Positions 1 through 9,600 of a stretch of 64,000 nt of DNA are shown here, piece after piece. Position 1 is the first letter of the stretch. Every line of letters begins with the position of its first letter. Both the position numbers and the translations under genes were made by a program. The notes below the pieces were generated by a model. It did not search any database. It worked only from the letters and a program-made list of their open reading frames with translations, and was not told the DNA's origin. Source of the stretch: Spirochaetae bacterium HGW-Spirochaetae-1. Its GTDB lineage: Bacteria; Spirochaetota; UBA4802; UBA5550. The DNA lies in contig PGXY01000007.1 of assembly GCA_002839375.1 (NCBI GenBank), positions 124,001 to 188,000 of the forward strand, written 5' to 3'.

Positions 1-1052
1 ATCTGCCGCACCTTGACCAGTGGTGGCAAAAAGCCTATCCTGATCCGGTTTACCGTGACAAGGTCAGCGCCATGTGGGATATTGCCACGCAGGAGGCCCT
101 TCGGGAAAACCGGCCCATATCACCGCAGGAATGGATTGTCACCTGCAAAGACGGCAGCATGCGCAACATTGAGTTCCGCATGGTTCCCATCGGTGATGTA
201 TCCTTTACCGTCATGGATGACCTGACGGAGAAAAAGATCACGCAGGAAATGATGATACAATCGGAAAAAATGATGACCGTTGGCAGCCTTGCCGCGGGCA
301 TGGCCCATGAAATAAACAATCCCCTGGGCATAATCCTCCAGGGAATCCAGAACACCCTGCGGCGCGTGAATCCCGACAATGTGAAAAACGATGCCGTGGC
401 CCGCGAGTGCGACACCGCCATCAGACAGATACACGGCTACCTGGAAAAACAGAATATCCTTTCATACCTGGACGGCATACGCGAGGCGGGAAACAGGGCG
501 GCAAAAATAGTGGCCAGCATGCTGCAGTTCAGCAGAAAAAGCGATTCGGAAATGAAATCCGTGGACCTGAATACACTCATTGAACAGACCCTGGAAATAG
601 CGGCCCAGGACTATGACCTGAAAAAAAGCTATGATTTTAAAAAAATCTCGGTAATGAAAAATTTCGGGCCGGCTATCCCGGCCATCCGCTGCATCGAGAC
701 GGAAATCGAACAGGTGCTGCTGAACCTGTTAAAAAACGCGGCCCAGGCCATGAACGAGATTCACGACCCGGACTATGCCCCTGAAATTCACATAACCACG
801 GCACAGGACGGTGAGTTCGCCATACTGCAGGTTTACGACAACGGCCCCGGTATCGGAGAAGATACCATCAAGCATATATTCGAGCCCTTTTATACCACAA
901 AAAGCGTGGGGACCGGAACGGGACTGGGGCTGTCCGTGTCATATTTCATCATAACCAATAACCATGGCGGTGAAATATCCGCCGAATCGGAACCGGGAAA
1001 AGGAGTGACCTTTACGGTAAAAATTCCCCTGGCATGGAGGATGCATGGATGA
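1..1052 (+). CDS. Sensor histidine kinase, 5' end outside window
   Basis: The reading frame is open from base 3 with no start inside the window, so the gene begins upstream. What remains is the end of a PAS-like sensor domain, a HisKA dimerisation domain with H-box 'AAGMAHEINNPLG' (about residue 100 of the visible part) and a HATPase_c domain with G-box 'GTGTGLGLSVSYFI'. It should autophosphorylate the H-box histidine and pass the phosphate to an unidentified response regulator; no receiver domain is attached. The next gene is a close paralog over the whole kinase core, so the pair looks like a tandem duplication. Its stop (1050-1052) overlaps the likely start of that gene. Family call is firm; the signal sensed is unknown. 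Confidence 0.9.
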   Translation, partial: LPHLDQWWQKAYPDPVYRDKVSAMWDIATQEALRENRPISPQEWIVTCKDGSMRNIEFRMVPIGDVSFTVMDDLTEKKITQEMMIQSEKMMTVGSLAAGMAHEINNPLGIILQGIQNTLRRVNPDNVKNDAVARECDTAIRQIHGYLEKQNILSYLDGIREAGNRAAKIVASMLQFSRKSDSEMKSVDLNTLIEQTLEIAAQDYDLKKSYDFKKISVMKNFGPAIPAIRCIETEIEQVLLNLLKNAAQAMNEIHDPDYAPEIHITTAQDGEFAILQVYDNGPGIGEDTIKHIFEPFYTTKSVGTGTGLGLSVSYFIITNNHGGEISAESEPGKGVTFTVKIPLAWRMHG

Positions 1053-3166
1053 TGCTTTCGCAACCTCCACCGGACCATCCTCTCACTCCCGGGGTTCTGA
1101 TGAATAAGACGGGGTGCAGACATCCTTTATTTTTCATCACATACCTTGTTATCGCAGCATGTATTGCCGTTTCAAACAACAGCGTTTATGCAGCCGAGGA
1201 CAGACCGACGCTGATAGTGCGCGGAGACCAGGACTATCCTCCCTTTGAATATATCAATGAGCTTGGCATTTCCGATGGATATAACATCGACATCATGACG
1301 GCAGTGGCCCGTGTCATGAACCTGGACATCAGCATAAGCCTCGGCCCCTGGGACCAGGTGAGGCGGGAACTGGAAGAGGGAAAAATCGATGTCCTCATGG
1401 GCATGTATAAAACCGTGGAAAGGGACCGCCTCGTTGATTTCAGCGTGCCCCACCTCGTTGTTTCCTACAGCATATTCGTTCGTGATGATTCCCCCCCGAT
1501 CCGTTCCATTGACGACCTGAAGGGAAAAACAATTATCGTGCAGAAAGATGATCTGGGACACGATTTTATCAGGGAGCAAAAAATAACAGAGAAAATTATC
1601 ATTGAAAGGGACTGGGTAAACACCCTCAAGACACTGGCCCGGGGAGCCGGCGACTGCGCCGTTGTTTCCCGGCTCCAGGGAATACGTCTCATCAAAAACC
1701 TCAATATTAAAAATATTCATGCCGTTGGTCCACCCCTGCTGCAGCGGGGCTACTGCATCGCCGTCCCCCAGGGACGCAGAGATCTCCTGGCGGAGATAAA
1801 CGAGGGCCTGGGCATATTGAAGGCCACGGGGGAGTATGACCGCATTTATGAGAAGTGGTTCGGCATCTACGAGGAAAGGCCCCTGGGCCGATACATGAAA
1901 TATATCTTATGGGCGCTGATCCCGCTGACATTCATGGCGTTAACGGGCTACCTGTGGTCCTGGTCCCTGCGGAAACAGGTGGCGGCCCGTACCGGCGCAC
2001 TGCGGGAAAGCGAGGAAAAGTTCAGGCTCATCGCGGAACAGACCATGCTGGGCATCATCATCATCCAGGACGGAAAGGTAAAATACGTCAACCATGCCGT
2101 GGCCGAAATCAATGAATATTCCATTGAAGAAATGCTGGCCTGGGATGCACAGGATTACCTGAAAACGGTACATCACGATGATGTTCCAAAGGTGATCGAT
2201 CATGCCCGGAAGACCCAGACCTTTGAAAATGCATCGGCCGTCAGCGATGAATGGCGGCTGATATCCCGTTCAGGACGGACGAAATGGATCGCCGTGTATT
2301 CCCGGCCCGTTCAATTCATGGGTCGGCAGTCCGACCTGAGCGCCGTCGTAGACATTACCGAAAACAAGCGGATGCAGGAACTCATGGTTCAGAATGAAAA
2401 GATGGCCACTGTGGGAAACCTGGCCGCAGGCATGGCCCACGAGCTGAACAATCCCCTGGGCATAATTCTCCAGGGCCTGCAGAACATGGTGAACCGTCTT
2501 GATCCCGGGAGCGAAGCGAACAGGAAAAGCGCCCTGGAATGCGGCACCACCATGGAAGCCATTCACGCATATTTCGGAAAAAGAAAAATCGACCGGTATC
2601 TGCAGGGCATCCATGAAGCGGGAGAACGGGCCAGCGATATCATCATCGGCATGCTGCAGTTCACCAGAAAAAGCGGGGTTGAAAAGAAAAAGGAAAACAT
2701 CAACAGCCTGATGGATAACGCCATTGAATTTCTTGCCAGCGATTACAACTTCAGGATAAAATATGATTTTAAAAAGATAGACATTCAGCGGGAATATGAA
2801 ACGGATATAATTCCCTGTCGCTGTGTGAAAACCGAGATTGAACAGGTCTTCCTGAATATCGTCAAAAACGCCGCCCAGGCTCTTACCGCAGTCAATGATG
2901 AGGAATTATCCCCCTCGATCCATATCAGGACAGCAACGCTGCCTTCATGCATCCAGATACGCATCACTGACAACGGTCCCGGCATGGACAGTGAAACAGT
3001 TCATAACATTTTTGATCCCTTCTTTTCAACAAAGGGTGCCGGCCTGGGCACAGGCCTTGGCCTTTCCGTTTCCTATTTCATCATCACGGAAAAACACGGC
3101 GGGACACTGCGTGCCCTTTCGGAACCGGGAAAGGGCACGACGTTTATCATTGAACTGCCAGTCTGA
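1049..3166 (+). CDS. Hybrid periplasmic-binding-domain sensor histidine kinase (SBP_bac_3-PAS-HisKA-HATPase)
   Basis: A signal sequence (hydrophobic run around 'FFITYLVIAACIAV') is followed by a family-3 solute-binding domain (about residues 50-285, opening 'LIVRGDQDYPPFEY'), one membrane helix (about 295-315), a PAS domain (about 330-445), HisKA with 'AAGMAHELNNPLG' and HATPase_c with 'GTGLGLSVSYFI'. The binding domain suggests periplasmic sensing of a small polar ligand such as an amino acid, with the kinase in the cytoplasm. I take the ATG at 1049 because GGAGG at 1036-1040 lies 8 bases before it; ATG 1100 sits right before the signal peptide and is an alternative. Kinase core closely resembles the upstream gene. 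No receiver domain and no adjacent regulator gene. Confidence 0.9.
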   Translation: MMLSQPPPDHPLTPGVLMNKTGCRHPLFFITYLVIAACIAVSNNSVYAAEDRPTLIVRGDQDYPPFEYINELGISDGYNIDIMTAVARVMNLDISISLGPWDQVRRELEEGKIDVLMGMYKTVERDRLVDFSVPHLVVSYSIFVRDDSPPIRSIDDLKGKTIIVQKDDLGHDFIREQKITEKIIIERDWVNTLKTLARGAGDCAVVSRLQGIRLIKNLNIKNIHAVGPPLLQRGYCIAVPQGRRDLLAEINEGLGILKATGEYDRIYEKWFGIYEERPLGRYMKYILWALIPLTFMALTGYLWSWSLRKQVAARTGALRESEEKFRLIAEQTMLGIIIIQDGKVKYVNHAVAEINEYSIEEMLAWDAQDYLKTVHHDDVPKVIDHARKTQTFENASAVSDEWRLISRSGRTKWIAVYSRPVQFMGRQSDLSAVVDITENKRMQELMVQNEKMATVGNLAAGMAHELNNPLGIILQGLQNMVNRLDPGSEANRKSALECGTTMEAIHAYFGKRKIDRYLQGIHEAGERASDIIIGMLQFTRKSGVEKKKENINSLMDNAIEFLASDYNFRIKYDFKKIDIQREYETDIIPCRCVKTEIEQVFLNIVKNAAQALTAVNDEELSPSIHIRTATLPSCIQIRITDNGPGMDSETVHNIFDPFFSTKGAGLGTGLGLSVSYFIITEKHGGTLRALSEPGKGTTFIIELPV

Positions 3167-3233
3167 ACGGGGAATCAGTCCTCCACCGGATCATATCGTA
3201 TTCTATTGACTCGACTCTGGTATAAATAATTAA

Positions 3234-3365
3234 TAATTCGCGCAAAGTCGCAGAGGCGCAAAGTTTTTTTAATGTTTTTATTTGAATCTCGCCGACAACC
3301 TTTAAATCAGGAAGTGATATACTTACATTGTTTCCAGCATAACGCTTTGCGTCTTTGCGCGATTA
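3234..3365. repeat. MITE-like inverted-repeat element in a 397-base gene-free gap
   Basis: The gap 3167-3563 has no convincing gene. Inside it, 3234-3263 (taattcgcgcaaagtcgcag and onward to gcgcaaag) and 3345-3365 (ctttgcgtctttgcgcgatt plus a) are imperfect inverted repeats about 80 bases apart. AT-rich sequence lies between the arms. The layout suits a small non-autonomous element or a palindromic intergenic repeat; no transposase is nearby. Only one copy was seen in this window. Confidence 0.55.
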
Positions 3366-3563
3366 TCTTTAAAATTCTTTATCAAACTCTAGCTTTTATT
3401 CGCGCTTCACTTTGATGCACGTAACATATCCCTGCAGGGCTGTACAAATAAAGCACATCTATTGAAAAAATAGATATATTATATAAAGAGGCTAAATATA
3501 CGATTCTCTCTGCACCAGGTATTTTAGTTTTTTACAATATTTTAAATAAGGGGGATATTAGTT

Positions 3564-4985
3564 ATGATAGCAAAGCACACTACAACTACTGAACATAAAA
3601 TAAAAGACATAGAAATGTTTAAAATCCGGAAACTCATCCAGGACCAGAGACTCTACTTCGAATCGGGGGCCACGAGAAACATCAACTTCAGGATAGAACA
3701 GCTCAAAAAACTGCGCCGGGCGATTAAGAACCGCAACGATGAAATCCTGGAGGCCCTGCACAAAGACCTGCATAAACCGGCCTTTGAGGCATATATCAGC
3801 GAGATGGCCTTTATCTACGAGGAACTGGACCTGGCCATAGGCAAAACCCGCTCATGGGCCAGGTCCCGGCGCGCCGGGACCCCCTGGGTTCTGCAGCCCG
3901 CATCAAGCCGCATCGTACCTGAACCCTACGGTGTGACCCTCATCATTGCCCCGTGGAACTATCCCTTCCAGCTGGCCATGGCGCCTCTCATTCCCGCCAT
4001 TGCTGCGGGAAATACTGCCATTGTCAAACCGTCGAACCAGGCGCCTGCCACGGCACGGGTCATGGCCGATCTTATCAGGGATACCTTCGACAAGGAATAT
4101 ATAGCCGCAGTCGAGGGCGGCCATGAAGCCGGGGAGTTTCTCCTGGATCAGCACTTCGATTACATCTTCTTTACCGGTGGCACAACGGTGGGACGGAAGG
4201 TCATGGAAGCGGCGGCGAAAAATCTCACCCCCGTGACCCTGGAACTGGGCGGTAAAAGCCCCGTCATCGTAGACAGGGACGCCGATCTTGACGACACGGC
4301 AAGGAAAATCGTCTGGGGCAAATTCTTTAACGCCGGACAGACATGCCTGGCGCCGGATTACCTTCTGGTCCACAGCGAGGTAAAGGTGCGCCTCCTGGAA
4401 AACCTGAAAAAAGTACTCCATGACCATTACGGCGACAAGCCGGAAAAGAGTCCCGACTACGGACGGATAATCAACCGCAGCCATTTTCTGCGCCTTTATC
4501 ATCTTATGAAATCGGGCCGCACCGTGACAGGAGGAAAAACACATGAAGGGAATCTGTATATCGCCCCAACGATCCTCGATTCCGTCACGCTCAAGGACCC
4601 TGTCATGCAGGAGGAGATATTCGGCCCTCTTCTTCCCGTGATGGAATTTAAAGACATCGATGAAGCCGTTTCCCTGGTGAATAAAATGCCGAAGCCCCTG
4701 GGCCTGTATCTTTTTACAAAAAACCGGAACACGGAGAAAAAAATTCTGGAGTCCGTACCTGCAGGCGGTGTATCCATCAATGACGTAATGCTCCACGTGG
4801 GCAATTACCATCTCCCCTTCGGCGGCATAGGAGGAAGCGGCATGGGTTCCTATCACGGCATATGGGGATTCAACTCCTTCTCGCACCTGAAGGGCGTATT
4901 TAAAAGAAAGATGAGCCTTGACCTGCTTTTTCGGTATCCGCCCTACCGGGTACCGCTGAAGTGGTTGAGGAGGATATTCGGATAG
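3564..4985 (+). CDS. NAD(P)-dependent aldehyde dehydrogenase (ALDH3-like)
   Basis: A 473-residue aldehyde dehydrogenase that oxidises an aldehyde to the acid with NAD(P)+. The catalytic cysteine is in 'NAGQTCLAPDYLL' (about residue 260) and the general-base glutamate in 'TLELGGKSP' (about residue 225). The nucleotide-binding start 'IIAPWNYPFQL' and 'IVKPSNQAPA' are also present. Length and the 'QTCLAPDY' form point to the ALDH3 / coniferyl-aldehyde / fatty-aldehyde branch. A GGGGG run about 10 bases upstream supports the start used; an internal ATG at 3615 is possible. It is a single gene with a long perfect hairpin 20 bases after its stop. Substrate cannot be told from sequence. Confidence 0.93.
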   Translation: MIAKHTTTTEHKIKDIEMFKIRKLIQDQRLYFESGATRNINFRIEQLKKLRRAIKNRNDEILEALHKDLHKPAFEAYISEMAFIYEELDLAIGKTRSWARSRRAGTPWVLQPASSRIVPEPYGVTLIIAPWNYPFQLAMAPLIPAIAAGNTAIVKPSNQAPATARVMADLIRDTFDKEYIAAVEGGHEAGEFLLDQHFDYIFFTGGTTVGRKVMEAAAKNLTPVTLELGGKSPVIVDRDADLDDTARKIVWGKFFNAGQTCLAPDYLLVHSEVKVRLLENLKKVLHDHYGDKPEKSPDYGRIINRSHFLRLYHLMKSGRTVTGGKTHEGNLYIAPTILDSVTLKDPVMQEEIFGPLLPVMEFKDIDEAVSLVNKMPKPLGLYLFTKNRNTEKKILESVPAGGVSINDVMLHVGNYHLPFGGIGGSGMGSYHGIWGFNSFSHLKGVFKRKMSLDLLFRYPPYRVPLKWLRRIFG

Positions 4986-5004
4986 AATGGAAAAATGAAT
5001 CCAG

Positions 5005-5047
5005 TCCCGTAGTAATGAACGGGTTCAAACCGTTCATTACTACGGGA
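5005..5047. terminator. 18-bp near-perfect hairpin after the aldehyde dehydrogenase
   Basis: Arms 5005-5022 and 5030-5047 are fully complementary around a 7-base loop (gttcaaa). It has no run of T after it, so it may be a bidirectional stem-loop or a REP-like palindrome rather than a classic Rho-independent terminator. The hairpin at 43534-43575 has the same design. Confidence 0.6.
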
Positions 5048-5161
5048 TAGAAATCCTGCATTTACCCCACTGAACTTCGTTCATAAATTTTTTTTAATTC
5101 TATTTGACAACCGGCCGGACGGTATAACCATATTGCCAGCTTTAAGCAAGGGGACATCGGC

Positions 5162-6106
5162 ATGAAAAAAAACAGACGGCTGATTACGGCACTCATTACT
5201 GTCATGATGATGGGATGCGCTTCCACACACTACAGTAAAGAAGATATAAAAAAAGAAGTCCAGAAAACAGGCATAGCGGAATCGCATTTCATTAAAATAG
5301 AATCCCGGAGCATCCATTACCTGGAGGCGGGCCGGGGCGAGCCCATGATCCTCATTCACGGCTGGCTCTGCTGGGGCGCCTACTGGAAAAAAATGATTCC
5401 CCACCTGAAAGACAGCTACCACCTCTACGCGCCGGACCTCCTGGGTCACGGCCTCTCGGACAAGCCCCTGGATGAAAAAATAAGCTACAACACCGAGGCC
5501 CAGGCAAAAAGAATACTGGCCATGATGGACGCCCTCTCCATAAAATCGGCATACATCGTTGGGCACAGTATGGGCGGCGAGATTGCCGCCAAGATGGCCA
5601 TATTGGCCCCGGAGCGTGTCAGGGGACTGGTGCTCATCTGCGCCGCCGGCATGAAGGAAACACCGAAGAGGCTGCCCTGGTATATTCGCACGGGAAGATT
5701 TCTGCATATTGAAAGTCCCGCAGGCAGTATGCTCAACGAAACAATGATCCGCTGGTTCGTGCCGGGACTCATGTTCTACAAGGAAAATCCCATGCCCGAA
5801 GAATTCGTCGAGGATATTAAGATGACCAATCTGTCGGGGAAGAAAGACCGGAAGGCCATGGTGCGGGTCACCAAGGAAGGACTATTTCAGGATTTTCTCG
5901 ATAAGCGAACAGCGGCGATAACCATGCCCACTCTCATCATTTCGGCGAAATATGATCGCGTCGTGGTGCCGGAAATGGGCGAGCGTTATCACAAACTTAT
6001 TCCGCAGTCACAGTACCTGTTGATCGACCGCGCCGCCCACATGGCTCCCTGGGAAGAGGCGGAACAAATATCGACGGAAATCACGCGTTTCCTGGCGGCT
6101 CCGTAA
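5162..6106 (+). CDS. Lipoprotein alpha/beta hydrolase
   Basis: A 314-residue serine hydrolase with a lipoprotein signal peptide: hydrophobic stretch then lipobox 'VMMMGCAS' (Cys at residue 19), so it is probably anchored in a periplasmic membrane face. The alpha/beta fold shows the oxyanion strand 'MILIHGWLCWG', nucleophile elbow 'VGHSMGGE' (about residue 140), a candidate acid in 'ISAKYDRVVVP' and the histidine in 'RAAHMAPWEEA'. This is the haloperoxidase/esterase-like branch of Abhydrolase_1; the substrate is unknown. Upstream DNA contains a TTGACA box near 5105. It stands alone between two non-coding gaps. Confidence 0.88.
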   Translation: MKKNRRLITALITVMMMGCASTHYSKEDIKKEVQKTGIAESHFIKIESRSIHYLEAGRGEPMILIHGWLCWGAYWKKMIPHLKDSYHLYAPDLLGHGLSDKPLDEKISYNTEAQAKRILAMMDALSIKSAYIVGHSMGGEIAAKMAILAPERVRGLVLICAAGMKETPKRLPWYIRTGRFLHIESPAGSMLNETMIRWFVPGLMFYKENPMPEEFVEDIKMTNLSGKKDRKAMVRVTKEGLFQDFLDKRTAAITMPTLIISAKYDRVVVPEMGERYHKLIPQSQYLLIDRAAHMAPWEEAEQISTEITRFLAAP

Positions 6107-6311
6107 AATATAATCTAAATCCGCTTTAACAATATTAATCTAAACCACCATAATATAGCATCCTGAAGTATATTCAAAAACTCCGGGAAAATCAATTATT
6201 TCCCTTTACTTTTGCGTTATAATATAGCACTATGAAATTAATACTCAGAATTAGTAGTATACACGAGAGAAATCTTTTCTGGGTATAATAAACGGCATAA
6301 AAGGAGATAAC

Positions 6312-6446
6312 ATGGGAGATAAAAGTCCAAAATCAATAGGTAAGAATAAAAAACAAAAAGACAACGAAAAAGTCAAAACAGCGCAGAAAGCCCAGGCGCA
6401 AATTGATGCCAAGAAGTCTAATGCAATTAATCCAAAAAAAAAGTGA
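6312..6446 (+). CDS. 44-residue lysine-rich small protein (MGDKSPK family)
   Basis: A short gene with a strong ribosome site (AAGGAGATAA, 6301-6310) directly before the ATG. The product starts MGDKSPKSIGKNKKQKDN and is about one third lysine, hydrophilic and probably unstructured, ending in three lysines. I recall many unrelated bacteria having annotated small proteins that begin MGDKSPK with a similar lysine/glutamine-rich body; this is from memory and was not searched. Function unknown; nucleic-acid binding is only a guess from the charge. It is followed by a stem-loop at 6502-6539. Confidence 0.72.
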   Translation: MGDKSPKSIGKNKKQKDNEKVKTAQKAQAQIDAKKSNAINPKKK

Positions 6447-6501
6447 GGCCGCTGATCAAAGGTAAACTTAATACCCTTTAAACTCCGGCCGCACACTGGG
6501 T

Positions 6502-6539
6502 CAACATAGTTGGCTCTTTTTTTTGAGATAACTATGTTG
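6502..6539. terminator. Stem-loop with T8 in the loop
   Basis: caacatagtt (6502-6511) pairs perfectly with aactatgttg (6530-6539), and ctc/gag extend the stem around a loop of eight T. It lies 55 bases after the small lysine-rich gene and 86 before the glucan synthase. It could end transcription of the small gene. Confidence 0.45.
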
Positions 6540-6625
6540 GCTCAAGGGATAACAGCATTAATACTGCCTGGTCATAGATGCGGTTTAAACATGAATCATT
6601 TAAGAAGTATTACCTGAGGATATAG

Positions 6626-9600
6626 ATGAACAGCCGCAAAAACCGCAACCTCACAAATCGCATAAAAACTCTTCTCTTCAATGAAGAATTTCCTCAAAAA
6701 TATGCTGGAGGCCCTCCCCCTCTGCGTTCAACGCTTTTCAGTGCCGAACAGATGGATAAGCACGGAAAAATCATTGCAGGCATACATATCCTCCGCCCCG
6801 AAACCGCCAGAAACCAGGATCTTCTGTCGCGCCTGACCGAAAACGAATCCATTCTGCTTGAGGTTCAAACCCTGCTCAGCGAAGCAGTCAGGGAAAACCG
6901 CAGAATTACACCAGCTGGTGAATGGCTGCTTGATAACTTCTACCTTATTGAAGAGCATATCCAGACAGGCAGAAAACATCTCCCTAAAGGTTACAGCCGT
7001 GAATTGCCCTGCCTTCAGAATGGTCAATCCGCAGGCCTCCCGCGAGTATATGACATCGCCATGGAGTTGATATCCCATGGAGATGGCCGGGTAGACCCTA
7101 ATAACCTCACAAGATTCATCGCATCTTATCAAAGTATATCCGCCCTGAAATTAGGAGAACTCTGGGCGATTCCGATTATGCTGCGTCTCACCTTGATTGA
7201 AAATCTCCGGCGCGTTGCGGCATGCATAGCAGCGAACATGACCGAGCAGGACCTCGCCGGATACTGGGCAGACAGGATGCTCGACATTATCGAAAAAGAT
7301 GCAAAAAGCCTGATCCTGATTGTCGCCGAGATGGCGCACTCAAATCCGAATATGACGAGCGCGTTTGTCGCTGAACTGTCGCGCCGCCTTCAGGGACAGA
7401 GCTCAGCTCTTGCATTGCCTCTGACCTGGATAGAACAGCAGCTCTCGGAAACAGGCCTGACAATCAAGCAGTTGGTGCATTCTGAAATTCAACAGCAGGC
7501 AGCGGACCAGGTCTCGATTAGCAACAGTATCGGAAGTCTCCGTTTCCTGAGCGCGATGGACTGGCATGAATTTGTCGAATCCATGAGCATAGTCGATCAT
7601 ACGCTGCGCGAAGATCCTGGTGGATTCTACAGCGAGATGGACTTTAAAACGCGCGATCGATATCGCCATGTGATTGAAAAAGTGGCAAAGAACAGCCGTC
7701 TAAATATAACCGAAACTGAGGTGGCACGAGAGGCCATACAGCTTGCCCGGGAAGGTGCTGAGAATAATGGAATAACTGACAGGACGGCTCATGTCGGATT
7801 TTACCTTATTGAAAAAGGGTTTTCAAGGCTCGAACGCAAAGCAAAGATCCGCTTGTCACCTAGATCGACCATTAAAAAAACAGGTGCCCGGTTCCCTTTG
7901 TTTATTTTTCTCGTTACGATCATGGCACTTACGGCAATCTTTACTATCGGGCTGTTTGCCAAGGCCCATACCGGTGGAATGAATGGGTGGATGCTTATAT
8001 TGTTCACAATTCTCACCGTCCTTTGCACCGTTCATCCCGCTGTAGCCCTGACAAACTGGCTGGCAACCCTTCTTGTCAACCCCGACCTGCTTCCCCGGAT
8101 GGATTTCTCCGAAGGTATCCCCTCCGAATTGCGCACTCTGGTTGTTGTGCCTACCATGATCACAAGCCCTGAAAACATAGCCGATCTTGTCGAGGCTCTC
8201 GAAGTACGCTTCCTTGCGAACAGTGATGAAAATGTATATTTTGGTCTGCTTACTGACTTGAAAGATGCTGACAAAGAGACACTGCCCGAGGATGAATTAC
8301 TGACAGGGCTGGCCCGGGAGAAAATAGAGCACCTGAATAAAAAGTATCACGGATCAAAAGGAGATTCATTCTTCCTCTTTCATCGTCCTCGCCTCTGGAA
8401 CAGCAAAGAGCGGTTGTGGATGGGATACGAACGCAAGCGCGGAAAGCTTGCAGATCTTAATTCACTTCTGCGTGGCGGGTCCGAGGGCCACTTCTCACTT
8501 ATTGTCGGGAAAATTGAAATTTTATCGAGCATCAAATATGTGATTACACTTGATACGGATACGCAGCTCCCCCGTGATTCGGCGCGCCAGTTCGTGGGCG
8601 CAATGGCCCATCCTCTCAACCGAGCTCGCTATGATAATAAAAAGAAATATATTGTTGAGGGATATGGAATTATACAGCCGCGCGTTGCCGTTATTCTGCC
8701 TGCTGTGAACCGTTCGCGTTATGCGCGGCTGAACGGGAGTGAATCCGGGATTGACCCATATACCCGCGTTGTATCCGATGTTTACCAGGACCTGTTTCAT
8801 GAAGGCTCATTCATCGGCAAGGGCATCTATGAGGTTGATTCATTTGAACAGGCGCTGAAGGATCGTTTACCTGAAAACCTTATCCTCAGCCACGATCTGC
8901 TCGAAGGCTGTTATGCGCGCGCAGGTTTATTGAGTGATGTACAGCTTTACGACGAATATCCATCAAATTATCACGAAGATGTCGTCAGGCGGCGGCGATG
9001 GATACGCGGGGATTGGCAGATCATATCGTGGATCCTCCCCTTCGTTCCGGGACATGACGGTCACCTGCGCCGCAATCCGGTTTCTCTCCTCTCCCGGTGG
9101 AAAATTTTTGACAACCTGCGCCGCAGTTTAACACCTGTGGCACTTACGCTCTTTATTTTGCTTGGCTGGATATTTCAATCTCCGGCCTGGTTCTGGACTC
9201 TTTCAGCGGCAACCATGATTCTGGTTCCCTCTCTGTTCAGCACAGTTCTCAATCTGTTTAGAAAACCCAAGGAGATGCTTTTAAACCAGCATCTCGTCTC
9301 CACCTTGCGATCCGCAGGCATGAATTTTGCACAGGGTTTATTTACCATCGTGTGTCTTCCCTATGAAGCATATTACAGCACAAATGCGATTTTGCGTACT
9401 GGATGGCGGATGCTCATCTTGCACAGACGGCTTCTCGAATGGAATCCGTCAGGCGGTATGAGAAGCAGAGCCAGTCTCATGGATTCGTACCTCGAAATGT
9501 TTATCGCACCGGTTATCGCATTAACAACCATGATCTATCTGGCAATATCAAATTCTTCAGCGCTTCCGGCTGCATTACCGATATTGATTCTCTGGGCAGC

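Noticed and set aside
3903-4886. 327-codon frame on the minus strand opposite the aldehyde dehydrogenase gene
   Set aside because: It lies wholly inside a well-supported gene, has no ribosome site and no recognisable domain; it is a by-product of codon bias.
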